A program made the position numbers and the translations under genes. 23,199 nt of DNA from Acholeplasmataceae bacterium UBA6235 (GTDB taxonomy: Bacteria; Bacillota_I; Bacilli_A; Acholeplasmatales; UBA5453). The DNA is taken from NCBI GenBank assembly GCA_002441525.1, contig DJWH01000101.1, forward strand, positions 22,396 to 45,594. Reading direction: 5' to 3'. Of this stretch, positions 23,195 through 23,199 are shown in pieces. Position 1 is the stretch's first letter. The number at the start of each line of letters is the position of its first letter. The notes beneath the pieces were generated by a model that saw nothing but the letters and a program-made list of their open reading frames with translations, did not search any database and had not been told where the DNA came from.

Positions 23195-23199
23195 GTTAT

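Noticed and set aside
1..23199. tRNA, rRNA genes or CRISPR arrays
   Set aside because: Looked for cloverleaf-type elements and regularly spaced repeats; none seen.

Overview
This is a low-GC, gene-dense bacterial window. Every host gene reads on the + strand, and the only minus-strand genes belong to an insertion sequence at the right edge. TGA is an ordinary stop: several genes end on it, and tryptophan is TGG throughout. Firmicutes-type Shine-Dalgarno sites, short U-tailed hairpins at most gene ends, extended -10 promoters, a Mn2+-type riboswitch, a CIRCE-like operator, HtpG, and a carotenoid-type desaturase without any quinone gene nearby suggest a Firmicutes/Tenericutes relative. An Acholeplasma-like Mollicute with the standard code is my best guess, but this is inference without a marker gene.

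Layout. 1-2535: the 3' end of a small membrane-protein gene, a cytosolic GH17-type beta-glucanase-like protein, and an overlapping pair (four-TM protein with an acidic Pro/Glu tail, then a small PH-like protein). 2673-3893: an MFS efflux-type permease. 4005-5952: CoA-disulfide reductase fused to rhodanese, overlapping a free-standing rhodanese; together they form a thiol/persulfide unit. 6216-10296: a fused ATPase-permease ABC transporter (MacB/FtsX type), an OmpR-type response regulator and a short-loop histidine kinase. A perfect 11-bp-period direct repeat upstream of the ABC gene is a candidate binding site for the regulator. 10361-10406: a hairpin resembling an IS200/IS605 right end. 10491-11387: AraC plus GyrI-like regulator. 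11401-12575: strong promoter, yybP-ykoY (Mn2+) riboswitch, terminator and a CaCA cation exchanger.

12646-13429: SRPBCC-like protein and GNAT acetyltransferase in one operon. 13524-14690: MalY/PatB-type PLP lyase. 14751-16211: YtcJ-type amidohydrolase. 16301-18145: HtpG, with a degenerate 27-bp CIRCE-like operator over its promoter. 18266-20937: an ABC1/UbiB-family kinase overlapping a CrtI/CrtN-type FAD desaturase by 4 nt, then a possible 50-aa ORF. 21168-21482: a small two-repeat membrane protein gene with an in-frame TAG at codon 11. 21500-23174: a complete IS3-family (IS150-like) element with a programmed -1 frameshift site, inserted with a CGC duplication into the loop of that gene's terminator.

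The best candidates for new biology are the translationally coupled ABC1 kinase and carotenoid desaturase, the riboswitch-controlled CaCA exchanger, the CIRCE-like site at htpG, the ABC transporter and two-component module with its direct repeat, and the architecture of the IS insertion.
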